From: Rhabditoides inermis
Lineage: Eukaryota > Nematoda > Chromadorea > Rhabditida > Rhabditidae
NCBI GenBank assembly: GCA_963966185.1
Contig: CAWZYM010000147.1
Coordinates: forward strand, 266,501-330,500
Length of the DNA: 64,000 nt
Reading direction: 5' to 3'
The position numbers were made by a program, and so were the translations under genes. Numbering within the stretch: position 1 is the stretch's first letter; every line of letters starts with the position of its first letter. The notes beneath the pieces are model-generated. The model ran no database searches. It was given only the letters and a program-made list of their open reading frames with translations, and had not been told where the DNA came from. Below, piece by piece: positions 33,672-44,787 of the stretch.

Positions 33672-36167
33672 ATGAAGTCAATCCGAAACCTACTCGACAA
33701 AGTCGAACGGTCGCAAAGGGTACGGTGTGCTTTCATCATTTCACAAACTTTTCTAGTCGTATAAGAAAATCAAGGAAGAGATCGCCAATCCGATACTCGC
33801 CGCTCGCACCGGCAGTCTCGGGATGCTGATCAAGGTACGTAATACAAGCAGCGAATCCGAAATCATGATTTGTTTACAGGTGTTCTGCCGGGGCGACGAT
33901 ATGACAGTGTGCGATGAAGGCGGCAACACGATCCTCCACATTGCGGCGGAGGTATCATACAGTGCGGACTACTTTATCGCGAGAGACAGTGGGGAATGGA
34001 AAGACACGCGCTCTCGCCACAGTTTTTTGCGCAAGAATTCCAATTTTGAAGCGTCAATAGGAAGCTAAATACGTGGACACTGTACGCAAGGCGGGCACAA
34101 GGCGCGAGGGGAAAGTGCGATTATCGATCGCAGGCCGACAACCGCACTATTGCGCGCGGCATCATTGTGCTATGCGACGAGTCGATGCTGCATCAGAAGA
34201 ACGAGAAGGGACAGACTGCGATGGATGTGGCGAGTCCCAGGTAGACAAGTACTGGAATTCGCTACTGGATAGTTTATAGGATCAAAAGCGATCTGCTGCT
34301 GCTCAATGGCGACAAGAAGGCCGAGCCAACGTGTGAGTATTCATCTCATAATTTGATTTGTTACTTTTTTAGTTGATTCCAAGACGAACAGCGAGATAAT
34401 GAAGAAGCGTATGGAACAGAAAGATGTGGCTGAACACAAAGTACCGTACACCAATCAATGTTATTGTACCGTAACCCTAACAGGTGCTTCTCTCGCTCGA
34501 TGGCGGCGGCGTGCGCGGCCTCGTCCTTACACAGGTATCGATCGATATCCATTAAATTATGATTACAGTTTTGTTAGATTTTGCTCGCAATCGAGCGCGC
34601 TGTCGACGACAACAAGCTGATTGAACGAGTACGAGGGTGCATCATACTGTAGTCTACAGTACTCCTAGGTGCACTGGATCGGCGGAACGTCGACAGGCGG
34701 CATCATCGCGCTCTACCTCGGACAGGGTATGTACATTTGTTTACACAATTAGTACTTCTTCTTTTTCAGGCAACTCGATTTCCTCTGCCCGCCGCGCGTA
34801 TCTCCGTCTCAAGTCCAAGATATTCGAGCCGAGCGGCAGCGTTCTTCCGAAGGTGGGGCGGGAATGGAGAGATGGGGACCTGTCATCTCTGTCTTCAGTA
34901 CTCGTCGAGGAGTCTGGAAGCGACGCTGAAGGAGATGCTGACCGAGAAGCCGATGGCGGAGATCAAGGAGAAGAGGTGAGATACGGTAGATACAGTAGTC
35001 TTGATTTGAACATCCTTATGCCGTATACTCTCTGTAAAGTAACTCACAATCCAGACTAAATCCACAATATTTCAAACTACTGTACCCCTAACCTAATTCA
35101 CAGTATTTAAACTTACTGCACCCCCAGAGTAATCTACAGTAGTCTAACTACCGTAGCCCACAGTATTCTACTCTTCCGTACCCAGGGTGTTTGTGACGGC
35201 GGCGCGCACTCTGACCCAGCCACCGGAACTGGTTCTGTTCCGCACCTACGCACCCAACATCAAGATGGAGGAGCTGGAGGCTATGGGGTGAGGAGAGAGG
35301 GAGAGGGGGAGGGAGAGAGAGGGAGAGAGGGGGGAGAGAGGGGGAGAGAGGGGGGAGAGAGAGAGGGAGAGAGAGATGAGAGAGAGGGGGGAGAGAGAGA
35401 TGAGGGAGAGAGGGGGGAGAGAGAGATGAGGGAGAGAGGGGGGAGATAGGGGAGAGAGAGAGAGGGAGAGAGAGGGGGAGAGAGAGATGAGGGAGAGAGG
35501 GGGAGAGAGATGAGAAAGAAAGGGGGAGAGACAGGGGGGGAGACAGGGGGAGAGAGAGTTTCCAGGTACGTCCACCCGTCGCGCGTTCTCATCTGGAAAG
35601 CGGCGCGCAGCACGAGGTAAACTTATTTTTGGATTACTTTGTTATTTCCCTATTTTATTACACTTCAGTGCGGCTCCTGTCTACTTCGAGTCTTTCGGCG
35701 GCTACTCAGATGGAGGTTTGCATTGAAAATAAAACGTCCTGGCAAAAAGATTGCCAACTGCAGGAATCGAACCTGCGACCTTCGCTTTACGAGAGCGACG
35801 CTCTGCCCCTAAGCCAAGCTGGCATGAAGAAGTGTCCGTATCTATGAGAGATAGCGCGGGGCGAATAGAGCCCTATTCGTTTATCGCACACTGTTTGAAA
35901 GTGTGTGCACAGGCTACATGTGACTCATGCATGTGAATAGACAAATGTTTATTCCTTTAAGTGCTATATTACAAATCTGCTTTATAAAACAACTACAATA
36001 GGTCATTGAATCCAGTTCAATGACCTATTAGCTTATGTGATCTGGCTAACAAATAGTTCGATTCAAATACAGTATCCCACAGTCTTGATGCCCTTCTTGG
36101 TGGTTATTGCGTTCATCTTGGCGTACACCGCATCGATTATCTTCTGATCGCACCTAAAATATTGGTT

Positions 36168-36228
<61 letters not shown>

Positions 36229-37462
36229 CATGTGTGCGTGTGTTCACTACTCACTTGTTAGCGTGGTACATGGTGAGCGTGCGGAAATCGCCCGAGGTGG
36301 TGAAGTAGTTCTGAAAGTCATTAAGTACACATGCATGGACAGACACGTGTTGTCCATCCACCTCCTCGTGCAGCCTCCTCTTCTTCTGATTCAGCTCGGA
36401 TCCGAGAGCCGCCAGCTGTTTGTCGGAGGTTAGATCGACGATCTGGAATCTGTCATATTTCATATAAGCAACTCGAAATTATCATTATGAGCGAAATTTG
36501 ATGATGTTATTAATTGGAATCAGACAAGTGATTTGAAATATTAGTTTTAACTTGCCTTATTTACGAACTCCTTGTATGTCTCTGCGAGAATCTTCAGGCT
36601 CCTCAGGTCCTTGCCCCTCTTGTTCACATCAGTAGCGGTGACCACGATGAAGTTGGTCTGTGAGCAATTTCTCGTTTTTTCTCCGTCTTTTCTCGGAGAA
36701 ACCCGCATCACAAAGAGAGGCAATGTAATGATGAGTAAGTGTGTCACATGTTTCTCACCTTCTTCCTTATCTCATCCTTGTTGATCTCATTTGCCTTGAG
36801 CCCATACGCCTTGTCCACATCAAAATCAAAGATATCTGTTCTGTTCACGTTGACGGTCTAGATTATTCAATAAGTTTTCGCTCATAATAAACGTAGATAT
36901 CAAGTGAATACTCACCAAGTCCGCATACGCACAGCATATAACTCCAATAAAAATGAGAACAGAGATCATATTGTAGTAACCACTCTCTGGTACGAAAGTC
37001 AATCCGACTGACCATTTCGCTTTTCTCCGAATTCTGGGGCGATGGAACTGGATAAGTAATGGGTGAACTAGTGAGAGTAGAGGTCACAATCCCATCAACG
37101 CGCTTCCTGATAGAAACCAGAACACAGAAACTAGACAAAAGGCAAGATGAGGCGCACACGAGACTACTCAGTATTACATAGAACTCAATCTCTAGGCGTT
37201 TTTCGTTTCACATGAAATGGTATCTAATATATAACTACATTGAATCATCAAAAATTTTGCATAAATCATAAATGCATGCGTAAATACGGTTAGTCATTTA
37301 CAAGCACGTAATGTCGAAGCACAAATATATATGATATTATTTTTTTTAAACGTTTCAGCGATCCTGGCGAACAACCCTTCGACACAGCTGCTCAAGGAAT
37401 GGCACCGACTGAAGAAGATAGAGAAAAAACACGGCGTGGTGCGTGTCCCCCTCTCTCCTTCT

Positions 37463-37507
<45 letters not shown>

Positions 37508-38473
37508 TATGCTTCACTTTCTTGTATCTTTGTTACTATACATTTGAAGCTTTTGTGGTTGGTGTGCATTTATGTAGTTGATTGATTTCCATGCAGGAGA
37601 ACAACTCAGTCCTCGGTGTTCTCATCTCAGTTGGCACTGGCATGGCACCCAAGAAGGAGATGAAGGGTCAGGACCTCCTCCTTTTTTTCTTTCTTTCTTT
37701 CTCTCTCTCTCTCTCTCCCCTCTCTTTCTCCTTGAGAGAGAGAGAGAGAGATTCCTTTTTTTCAGAAGGCTGTATCAATGTGGCTCTGGGCAAGGAGAAC
37801 AAGTCTCTGGTGGCGTTGTGGAACCAGTCCAAGAACCTCGCCGGCATGTTCGCCAACCAGGTAGACGGTGGCTTTCGCGGCGAGACCCCGAAAGATTTTA
37901 AATTGCGCATCCAGAGTCTTAAAAAAAACAATTCAGAGAGAAGCATTGCGCAACTGTTTAATGTGCCTAAATTCGGTTCGCGCTATCTCTCCTTCTCTCT
38001 TGCCGCGGGGCGTGCCAGTTTGGCTTAGGGGCAGAGCGTCGCTCTCGTAAAGCGAAGGTCGCAGGTTCGATTCCTGCAGTTGGCAATCTTTTTGCAGTGT
38101 ATGTGCTCAGATGGAGAGCCGGTGAACGTTGCAAGGGAGTGGGCACATACCGAGGAGACTCCGTTCTACAGGTATTTCTGCATTTCGAAACTACAGTACC
38201 ATTCAGTAAGTTCATAATACGGTACTCCTTCCAGGTTCTCGCCACAGCTCACCGCATCGGTTGCCATCGACGCTCAGGAGAACCTCAAGCTGATCAACAT
38301 GCTGTGGGAGACAGAGGTGGGCGGAGTCGGCTTTCGTGGTGGGACCCGTGAGCGGTTTGAAGGTGTACCTGCGCAATGACGTTGCTGGAGAGATTGCCGA
38401 ACTGGCTGCGTACATCTCAACTCTTCCATACAAGAAGGAGAAGAAAGAGGAGAAGGAGGAGGAAGACGAATAA
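33672..38473 (+). CDS. Calcium-independent phospholipase A2 (patatin-like, iPLA2-beta type)
   Basis: Hydrolyses the sn-2 acyl chain of phospholipids in membrane remodelling. About 20 short exons join in phase from ATG 33672 (MKSIRNLLDKVERSQR). The N-terminus has ankyrin-like pieces (DEGGNTILHIAAE, EKGQTAMDVASP). The patatin domain has the oxyanion motif LSLDGGGVRGLVLTQ (near 34490), the nucleophile elbow GGTSTGG (near 34685), WKAARSTSAAPVYF and the catalytic Asp in SDG followed across an intron by ILANNP. A VSVGTG-like ISVGTG follows, and the end has EPVNVAREWA and MLWETEV, matching the C-terminus of the animal enzyme. The product is much shorter than the roughly 800-residue vertebrate form because few ankyrin repeats are present. 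Introns hold two tRNA genes, an antisense gene and GA-rich repeats. The exon near 34060-34240 is only partly resolved. Stop 38471-38473 follows an acidic/basic tail. Confidence 0.88.
35045..35190. repeat. Imperfect ~36-bp tandem repeat in an iPLA2 intron
   Basis: About four degenerate units, each with a CACAGTATT-like start and an ACTGTACCCC-like end (for example ACTACTGTACCCCTAA and ACTTACTGCACCCCCA). The repeat fills most of the intron before the exon beginning near 35188. Confidence 0.6.
35287..35562. repeat. GA/G-rich minisatellite in an iPLA2 intron
   Basis: GAGAGGGGGAGAGAGA-type repeats with ATGAGGGAGAGA variants make up nearly the whole intron between exons ending near 35289 and starting near 35566. 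The Ser/Pro/Leu ORFs on the minus strand are artefacts of this tract. Confidence 0.9.
35752..35823 (-). tRNA. tRNA-Thr (anticodon CGT), copy 1
   Basis: Reads on the minus strand from 35823 to 35752, 72 nt including discriminator A. All arms pair: acceptor GCCAGCT with AGTTGGC (one G-T), D arm GCTT/GAGC, anticodon stem TCGCT/AGCGA with loop CTCGTAA (anticodon CGT), and T arm GCAGG TTCGATT CCTGC. The B box is perfect. A T5 Pol III terminator follows at 35748-35744. It sits in the iPLA2 intron 35716-37358, antisense to that gene, 36 bases from the 5' splice site. The 5' flank shares CGCGCTATCTCTC with copy 2. Confidence 0.93.
35997..36029. other. Perfect 14-bp hairpin downstream of the nested gene
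   Basis: The stem AATAGGTCATTGAA (35997-36010) pairs perfectly with 36016-36029 around a TCCAG loop. It lies about 34 bases beyond the stop codon of the minus-strand gene at 36063-36969, so it may form in its 3' UTR. It also lies in the iPLA2 intron. Confidence 0.75.
36063..36969 (-). CDS. Unrecognised secreted protein nested in an iPLA2 intron
   Basis: An antisense gene lying wholly inside iPLA2 intron 35716-37358. Exons (minus strand): 36969-36916 with signal peptide MISVLIFIGVICCAYA, 36857-36759, 36657-36556, one or two exons across about 36440-36256, and 36155-36063 with the stop. Phases agree throughout. The intron after 36556 uses a GC donor (AAG then GCAAGT). A 36-nt in-frame segment near 36340 can be spliced or retained. 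The mature protein is about 150 residues, mixed alpha/beta in composition, with FIVVTATDVNKRGKDLRSLK, KQLAALGSELNQKKRRLHEE and a C-terminal Cys pair. No family recognised. An (AG)n run fills the last intron. Confidence 0.75.
36170..36228. repeat. (AG)n microsatellite in the nested gene's last intron
   Basis: GA dinucleotide run with one GGAG interruption, in the last intron of the nested minus-strand gene, where it reads as (CT)n on the transcribed sense strand. Confidence 0.9.
38014..38085 (+). tRNA. tRNA-Thr (anticodon CGT), copy 2
   Basis: 72 nt, plus strand, identical to copy 1 except for T instead of C at position 6 of the acceptor stem (GCCAGTT, giving a G-T pair). Anticodon loop CTCGTAA, perfect B box GGTTCGATTCC. 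It lies in iPLA2 intron 37861-38097 in the sense direction, ending only 12 bases before the next exon. Its terminator T5 (38089-38093) is also the pyrimidine tract of the 3' splice site TTTTTGCAG. The flank CGCGCTATCTCTC at about 37979-37991 is at the same distance upstream as in copy 1. Confidence 0.93.
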
Positions 38474-40071
38474 ATCTACAATATCTCCCTCTCTACTCAC
38501 ATCTTTCCCTTTCTGCATCCTCGACCCATATGTTTTATACCGTATATTATTGTCCCTGTATTGTTCGTACATATCATACATCATACTCAGTCTTTCCATA
38601 CTCGCTTCGCTCATTCATCTTTCTTTCCGGTCAACTGATCGTATGATATCCGTGGCTAATCTATTTTCGCAACCAGATAAATGCCCTTTTCTTATCGCTA
38701 TCTTTTTGCAAACCAGTGTCGTCGAAAGTGAGAAAAGGTCTTGAAATTCGGGTGTGAGATGGCAAATGAAAATAGAGTGATGGGAGTGAGAGAGAGAGAG
38801 AGAAAGGGAAAGGGCCGGATTACGCAAGTGATATCGCATGTGATTGGATAATGGTATGCAAAAACCACACGTCTGATCCGAATGATTTCTGATGTTAACG
38901 TTATCGCGCTATAACTTGAACATGTGTTTCTTTGTTCTTGAGTCATAATTCATGTGTTCCCGATGGAGTGACCACGCTATGTTCATACATAGATATGCGA
39001 TCTAAAGGACTCCGGTTTGTGTGCTGGCTGAATCGCGCGGGAGGATGCCTGCTTACATAGTTTCCCCCGCAAAGAACATCCCTTCAACTTTTACGATCGG
39101 ATGCACTTACTTGATTACCAGTTTGTTATATGTTTGTGGCAAGTACGCACAGTCTAGCAGTCTAGGTCAGTGTAAAGTAATGCGCATTGTTGTTGTGTAT
39201 GCGGGTGTACTGTACTTGCTACATATATTATCACCTTCGAAACTTGCAAACATTCTCGTTACTGTACGCAAATTGCAGTTCCCGATACTGTACTGCACTG
39301 TTCTATGATTACCGACCTCACAACTTGCAAACACACACATAACATAACACCCTACCAGTCTATAGCATAACCGTGTGTTTAATTGCCTCCGCTTTGTTCC
39401 TCCCTCCCTCCTCTCTCTCTCCTCTCGGTCTCACCCTCTCTTTCACTTGAGACAGGACCGGCCAATTGAGCTGATCCATATGACCACATCATGCCGTTCC
39501 AAGGTTTGTCGTTCCGTAAACCAATATGCTTTGTTTTTTTTCGATTTCGAAGTTTAATGCTTGCAAATTATGTTGATTTTTGATGCTTCGTAATATGGAC
39601 AATTACACCATTCACCAACGATGGTCAGGCTGTTATGATGCTTGACGCTTGTGCTGTTTCAAGTTGCGCCGTTGTACAGCCTTGATCTCGTTTCCGCCCA
39701 GCCCACTGTATCATAATCAGTGCAGTCGAACTGTGCAGTACTCTCGAGTGTCTTTGTTGCCTTGCTCCGCTGCCCTTGACTCGCATTCTACGCCTGTGAT
39801 AGAGTTGTGAAGTGGCTGATATACTGACCCTATCTGCCAGTCATAACACTGTACTGTGAGGAATCATTTCAGTCTTGAGACTGTTTGTATGTTCTTTTTT
39901 TTATTCTAAATAGCTATCCAGTCCGGTCATTCTCACTCACTCAAAACGTTTGAGATTAACGTGTAACGATGTTGACTTGACTGATTGTTATATCTGTATA
40001 CTATTGTCTGTGTGTTTCTACAACCGTTATGAGTACATATGGTCATTGCGCAATCATATAAACGGTCTCTT

Positions 40072-40137
<66 letters not shown>

Positions 40138-40553
40138 CGCGCGGGATTTCGATTTCGCTTTTTTTCGTCGAGGTCATCAGGCGAAAGTGTAATGCTCGAC
40201 TTTGATGACGGTTTTGCGGTAAAAGAGAGAAACAGAGAGATAAAGAGAGAGGAAGAAAGAGAGAGAAAGATGTGCTCGTTGGGAATTTGATGACCACATC
40301 AGATCTGAACCACTCAAGTGCACTCACAGAAAACACCTACTGTCTTTTGTAAATCGTTGTTTACTATATCTTGTTTGAATTCATTGTCGACTCAATTTTT
40401 TTTACAGTACACTAAACGGTTGGACAGTGAAAATTTCCACCTCACTATTGGCAAGGCAATCGCGCCCACTATTGTTTTTGTTCCGTGTTAGTTTTCCATG
40501 TTCTTTCTTGCCTCGCCCATTTCTCAAATGTACATTTGATCCGTTTCAGCCCA
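38474..40553. other. Intergenic, no gene recognised
   Basis: Between the iPLA2 and Thr-rich protein genes, both on the plus strand. It has a CT-rich section near 39395-39440 and (CT)n at about 40066-40133. The small hydrophobic ORF near 39021-39308 has no splice support or family resemblance. The promoter of the gene at 40554 should be here. Confidence 0.5.
40066..40133. repeat. (CT)n microsatellite
   Basis: Nearly pure CT dinucleotide run, about 430 bp upstream of the start of the Thr-rich protein gene. Confidence 0.9.
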
Positions 40554-40706
40554 ATGAAGTGTTTTCTCCTCGTTTCTCTTCTACTGGCGGGTGTGATCTG
40601 CGAGCGAGAGAAGACCATCAAGAGGGCAATCACTATATTCAAGAACAGGGGTCAGTCGTTCTTCCATCTCATGGTCCAGTCCCACTCGTCCTTCTCTGTC
40701 CCTCTT

Positions 40707-40769
<63 letters not shown>

Positions 40770-40941
40770 GAGAGTCAGACAGACAGACAGAATTCTCCTT
40801 CTAGACAAGGAAGTGCTGGACGAGACCCTCTCCGCCAACCCCGACGCGCAGTACGATTTCAGCGATGACCTGCGCAATGAGGTACAGTACTCTGGTTTTT
40901 GTTGTGAGACCCAGGCATAAAATTTAGAGAGCGATAGCGAT

Positions 40942-40984
<43 letters not shown>

Positions 40985-43900
40985 GAGAGACAAAGAAAGA
41001 AAGAGAAAGAGAAAGAAAGAGAGAGAGAGAGAGAATCCCTCCCTGTTCAGGTGGATGTGGACGACGCGTACGACCAGCTTGTGCCGGCTCTTCCGAAGTT
41101 CAATGTCTACAAGAACCACAAGAACCAGGGATTCACGAGGGTGGGTGTATCACGTAAAACATGAGGAAGAAGATTGTGTTTATTCCACTGCAAAAGAGTG
41201 TTATTGACGAAGGGTATGAAAAAGGTTATAATAACATGCGTCGTTCTTTATGCGGTTCTACTTCAACAGAGCAACCTAGTTTCCTTGCAAAGAACACTTT
41301 TTGAACTTTTGCAATCGGCTGCACGTACTCGATTATTGTTATAGTTTTGGGGTGAGTACGAATAGTCTTGCAAACAATGATCGATTATGCGGTTCATGGA
41401 ACACTTTCATAAAATTGAGTAAGAATAGTGTGAAAAAATAGTAAAAAATTAAAAAAAAAACAATTCTGAAGTGTTGGCGCTTGACGATGAAGAGATATGA
41501 AAATGGTATATCATGATCACGTAACACTAGCACAAATCAATACCAACACATTTATCTTACTCGTATCAAATTCACAGAAATAACACAACCGTAACACAGG
41601 CTCACAGGCAAAAGAGAATAACAATCACAATGTGTACAACAAAAATGTAAAACTACACTGTATATGCGGAGCTAACTGAGACGTTCTTATCGAAATAACC
41701 AACACACGGGAGGTACTTGACAATGTTGCTATCCAACAGGAGTATCATCACAGGGGTGACATAGGCAAGCGAAATGTTGACGATAGAGTAGTAGGGCCGG
41801 AGAGACCACTGCAATCAAAAAGTTCAATTTGTTCTCTGATGTTGTGGCATTTTTTCAGTTCTCATATTTCTGCGAAAAACGGATATAAGCTCTCAAATTT
41901 CAATTGGTGTTTCCGTGACGTGAGTAACAAGAACGTTTATCAGCACGTGTAAATAATTTTTGGAGGATTTGCAAATACAAGTTTATGAGAGGATTACGCA
42001 CGTGAGAGTGGGATGAGCGCTCAGTGATGTGACGTAATTTGTGATCAGTGATGAACAAGTACATGAGTGACGTGAGTGACATCCATTTTTTTCTCTTGCA
42101 ATTACGTTATTATGTGCTAAAGCTAAGGTTCGGGTAGAATCTGACGTGAGACAATCAAAACTCTGATGCCCGTCTTCATTACTCGTCTGCCGGTTTTTCT
42201 AGGAGGGAGAAAAGAGGAGGGAGAATGGGGAAATTGGGAGAATAAGCCTGCGAGACAAACGGCGGCGACGCTAATCGTCGAAAGAAGTGTAATGGCGCCT
42301 GCAGACTGCGTGTATACCCGGAAGATTAGAACATGCGTGTTCATTGAAATGGAATGAATAGACATGAATTGTAATCAACCCGCGCAAAAAAGAGCTTTGT
42401 TTGTATCCAGGACCTGGAACAGAATGACCAATGCCAACAAATTATACAATCGCTATGTACACTACAACAACCTGTTGCGGTTTTAAATGCATAGCACTAT
42501 CGAAAGAGCGAAAGATTATAAACGAAACAACTACAAAAACCTTTACACTTAACTGTACTCTTCAAAGATACAACTTTACGTCTACATATCTGTCAACATG
42601 TCGCTAAGGCTACAAAAGTAAAAGAAGTATGATGTGGAAGCCCTACAGCTAAAACGAGTTGAACCGAGTGCGAACCTCTCGATCGACTCCCGCGAAAAGG
42701 AACTGTAGTAGGAAGTAGGCAGTGACAGCGAGGAAGACAATGAGAAGGGCGCTCTGCTGCAGCAGAATCATCTTGTTCTGACGAACCGACTTGCCAACGC
42801 TCAAATTGAATATTATGCAATATTTGACTTACATTTTTGGGTTTTTACTATACTGCATTCTCTCTTTGTCAGTTATTTGAAATAGTTACTTCATGATCAA
42901 TACTATGAGTTTGAGGCATTATGACAAACAATTAACGTTTTTATGAAAGACATAGATCTCTCTCAGATTTTAATTCACTGTAAAGCACTTAGAAGATGTA
43001 TTGTGTAGATTTTTCTCACCTTCTATGACACAAAAAGACCTTGTAGATAATACTTGTGTAGCAAAACGAGCAGAAGAAAGCTGTCACACTACAATGTGCG
43101 ATGATTCCGATGGAATAGATCTGAAAGAATATAAATAAAGTACAGTAAATCGTATATATTTATAATAACGCCTACCTTGCTCGCCAGAACGTTGAATACG
43201 ACGTTCAAGTTTTGATCGAAGCGCGCATTGGTGGGGAAAGGGAGAAGATGCGAACTCATTATTAGAGCCACGAGACAGTACAGAAGAAGTACAGACTGCA
43301 TAGTTAGACTCTCGAGCTTCTGAAAAATGGCGTCATGATTGAAAAAGAGAGCGAGAGAGAGAGAGAAAGAGAGAGAAGGAGAGAAAGAGTCATAAAGTAG
43401 TTATTTTTAAATGAACTGACCCGAAACAACGCACACTCTCGTTGGCAGATGCTGAGGAAACGATGCAGCGAGATTAGGGCGACACCTTCAACAAACGAAC
43501 ATCGTACTCTGTGATTTGAGCGTTCACTATTCACTCACCGAATATCCGGCCGTGCATGAGAAAGCACGTGGAAACGTATGCAAACTCTGGTAGACACGTG
43601 TCGCCCATAGAGTGATAGTAGGGCTTCAGCCCTGTGAAGAATCGACCCTCCATCAGTAGGTGGTAGACCAACACTCCGCAAATGTCGAAAATGCCCTAGA
43701 AAGATATTTTTAGTTCCTTCCGGTATTCTGGAGTTTCAAAATGTCCAATCTCATTGCTCATTCAAAAACAAACCTGTGTGAATTGAATACAGTAGAACGC
43801 TGTGCTGAGGCTTTTGTCGTACCGTCGGAATTTCCAGATAACACAGAGAATGTAGATGTATAGAGGAAGAACGAGGAGAGTGATGCATATTGATGCGACA

Positions 43901-44741
43901 TTCGTGATAGGCGCTCCGTAGAAGGAGAGCATCATGAAATAGAAACGATTAGATTGACATATGTGAAACACGATATTGTAAAGCAAATCTACAACAACGC
44001 CGGAAGCGTGCCAAATAAAAAGGGTGGAGGAGAGATGGAGAGAGAGGGTGAGACAGGAAGAGAAAAAAAGCGGAAGGAGTGGGAGAAAGGGGAAAGTGGA
44101 GAAAAAAAGGAGAGAAAAAGAAGAAGAAGAACAAAGGCGTAGTAATCAACAATAATTATCTTCTGAAAATGCGAGATGTGAAGGAGCTATGATTATGCAA
44201 GAAAAATCACAAATATCTAATAATCACGTCTACAACCAGGGAAATGAGAAATGAGACAACAATTTTCTACATGAAAAACTGAAGTTGCAAATTGCTCTCC
44301 AAAAAAGAGCGTTGACTACAATACATTCGCGAAAACGAAGATTCAAAAGACCAGAAAACAGGAAGTGAGGTAGAGTAGTGAGTGAATGATAATATATGTG
44401 AGAAGACACGAGAGAAAGAGCGAGCGAATCTCATTGTCAGTTACGCATAATTGTTCCGTGTGAACTGCTGATAAGACGTCATTGTTAAAACACTGATAAA
44501 CAGTGATAAAATAATGATCTTACGTATTTCAGGTGCCCATAGTGACCCGACGTTGGAACATGTGGTCCACTCCCTCTACCAGGTATGTTAAATATGATTT
44601 GATACCCAAAAATACCAAACGCGGAACAAGAGTAGGTGCATTTGAAAATTTCATCGAGCTACGCAGAGAAATTGAGAGCAAATAATTGTTTCAAGGTTCA
44701 GTCTTGCTTGGTTTTCGGGTTTCGTTGAAAAAGAGAGAGAG

Positions 44742-44787
<46 letters not shown>

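Noticed and set aside
33572..33672. Operon linking secreted-protein gene 3 and iPLA2
   Set aside because: The spacing of 100 bp would fit a nematode operon, but I see no trans-splice acceptor (TTTCAG-like) before the iPLA2 ATG, so it is not claimed.
35246..35613. Ser/Pro/Leu-rich minus-strand ORFs
   Set aside because: They are translations of the GA/G-rich minisatellite in an iPLA2 intron.
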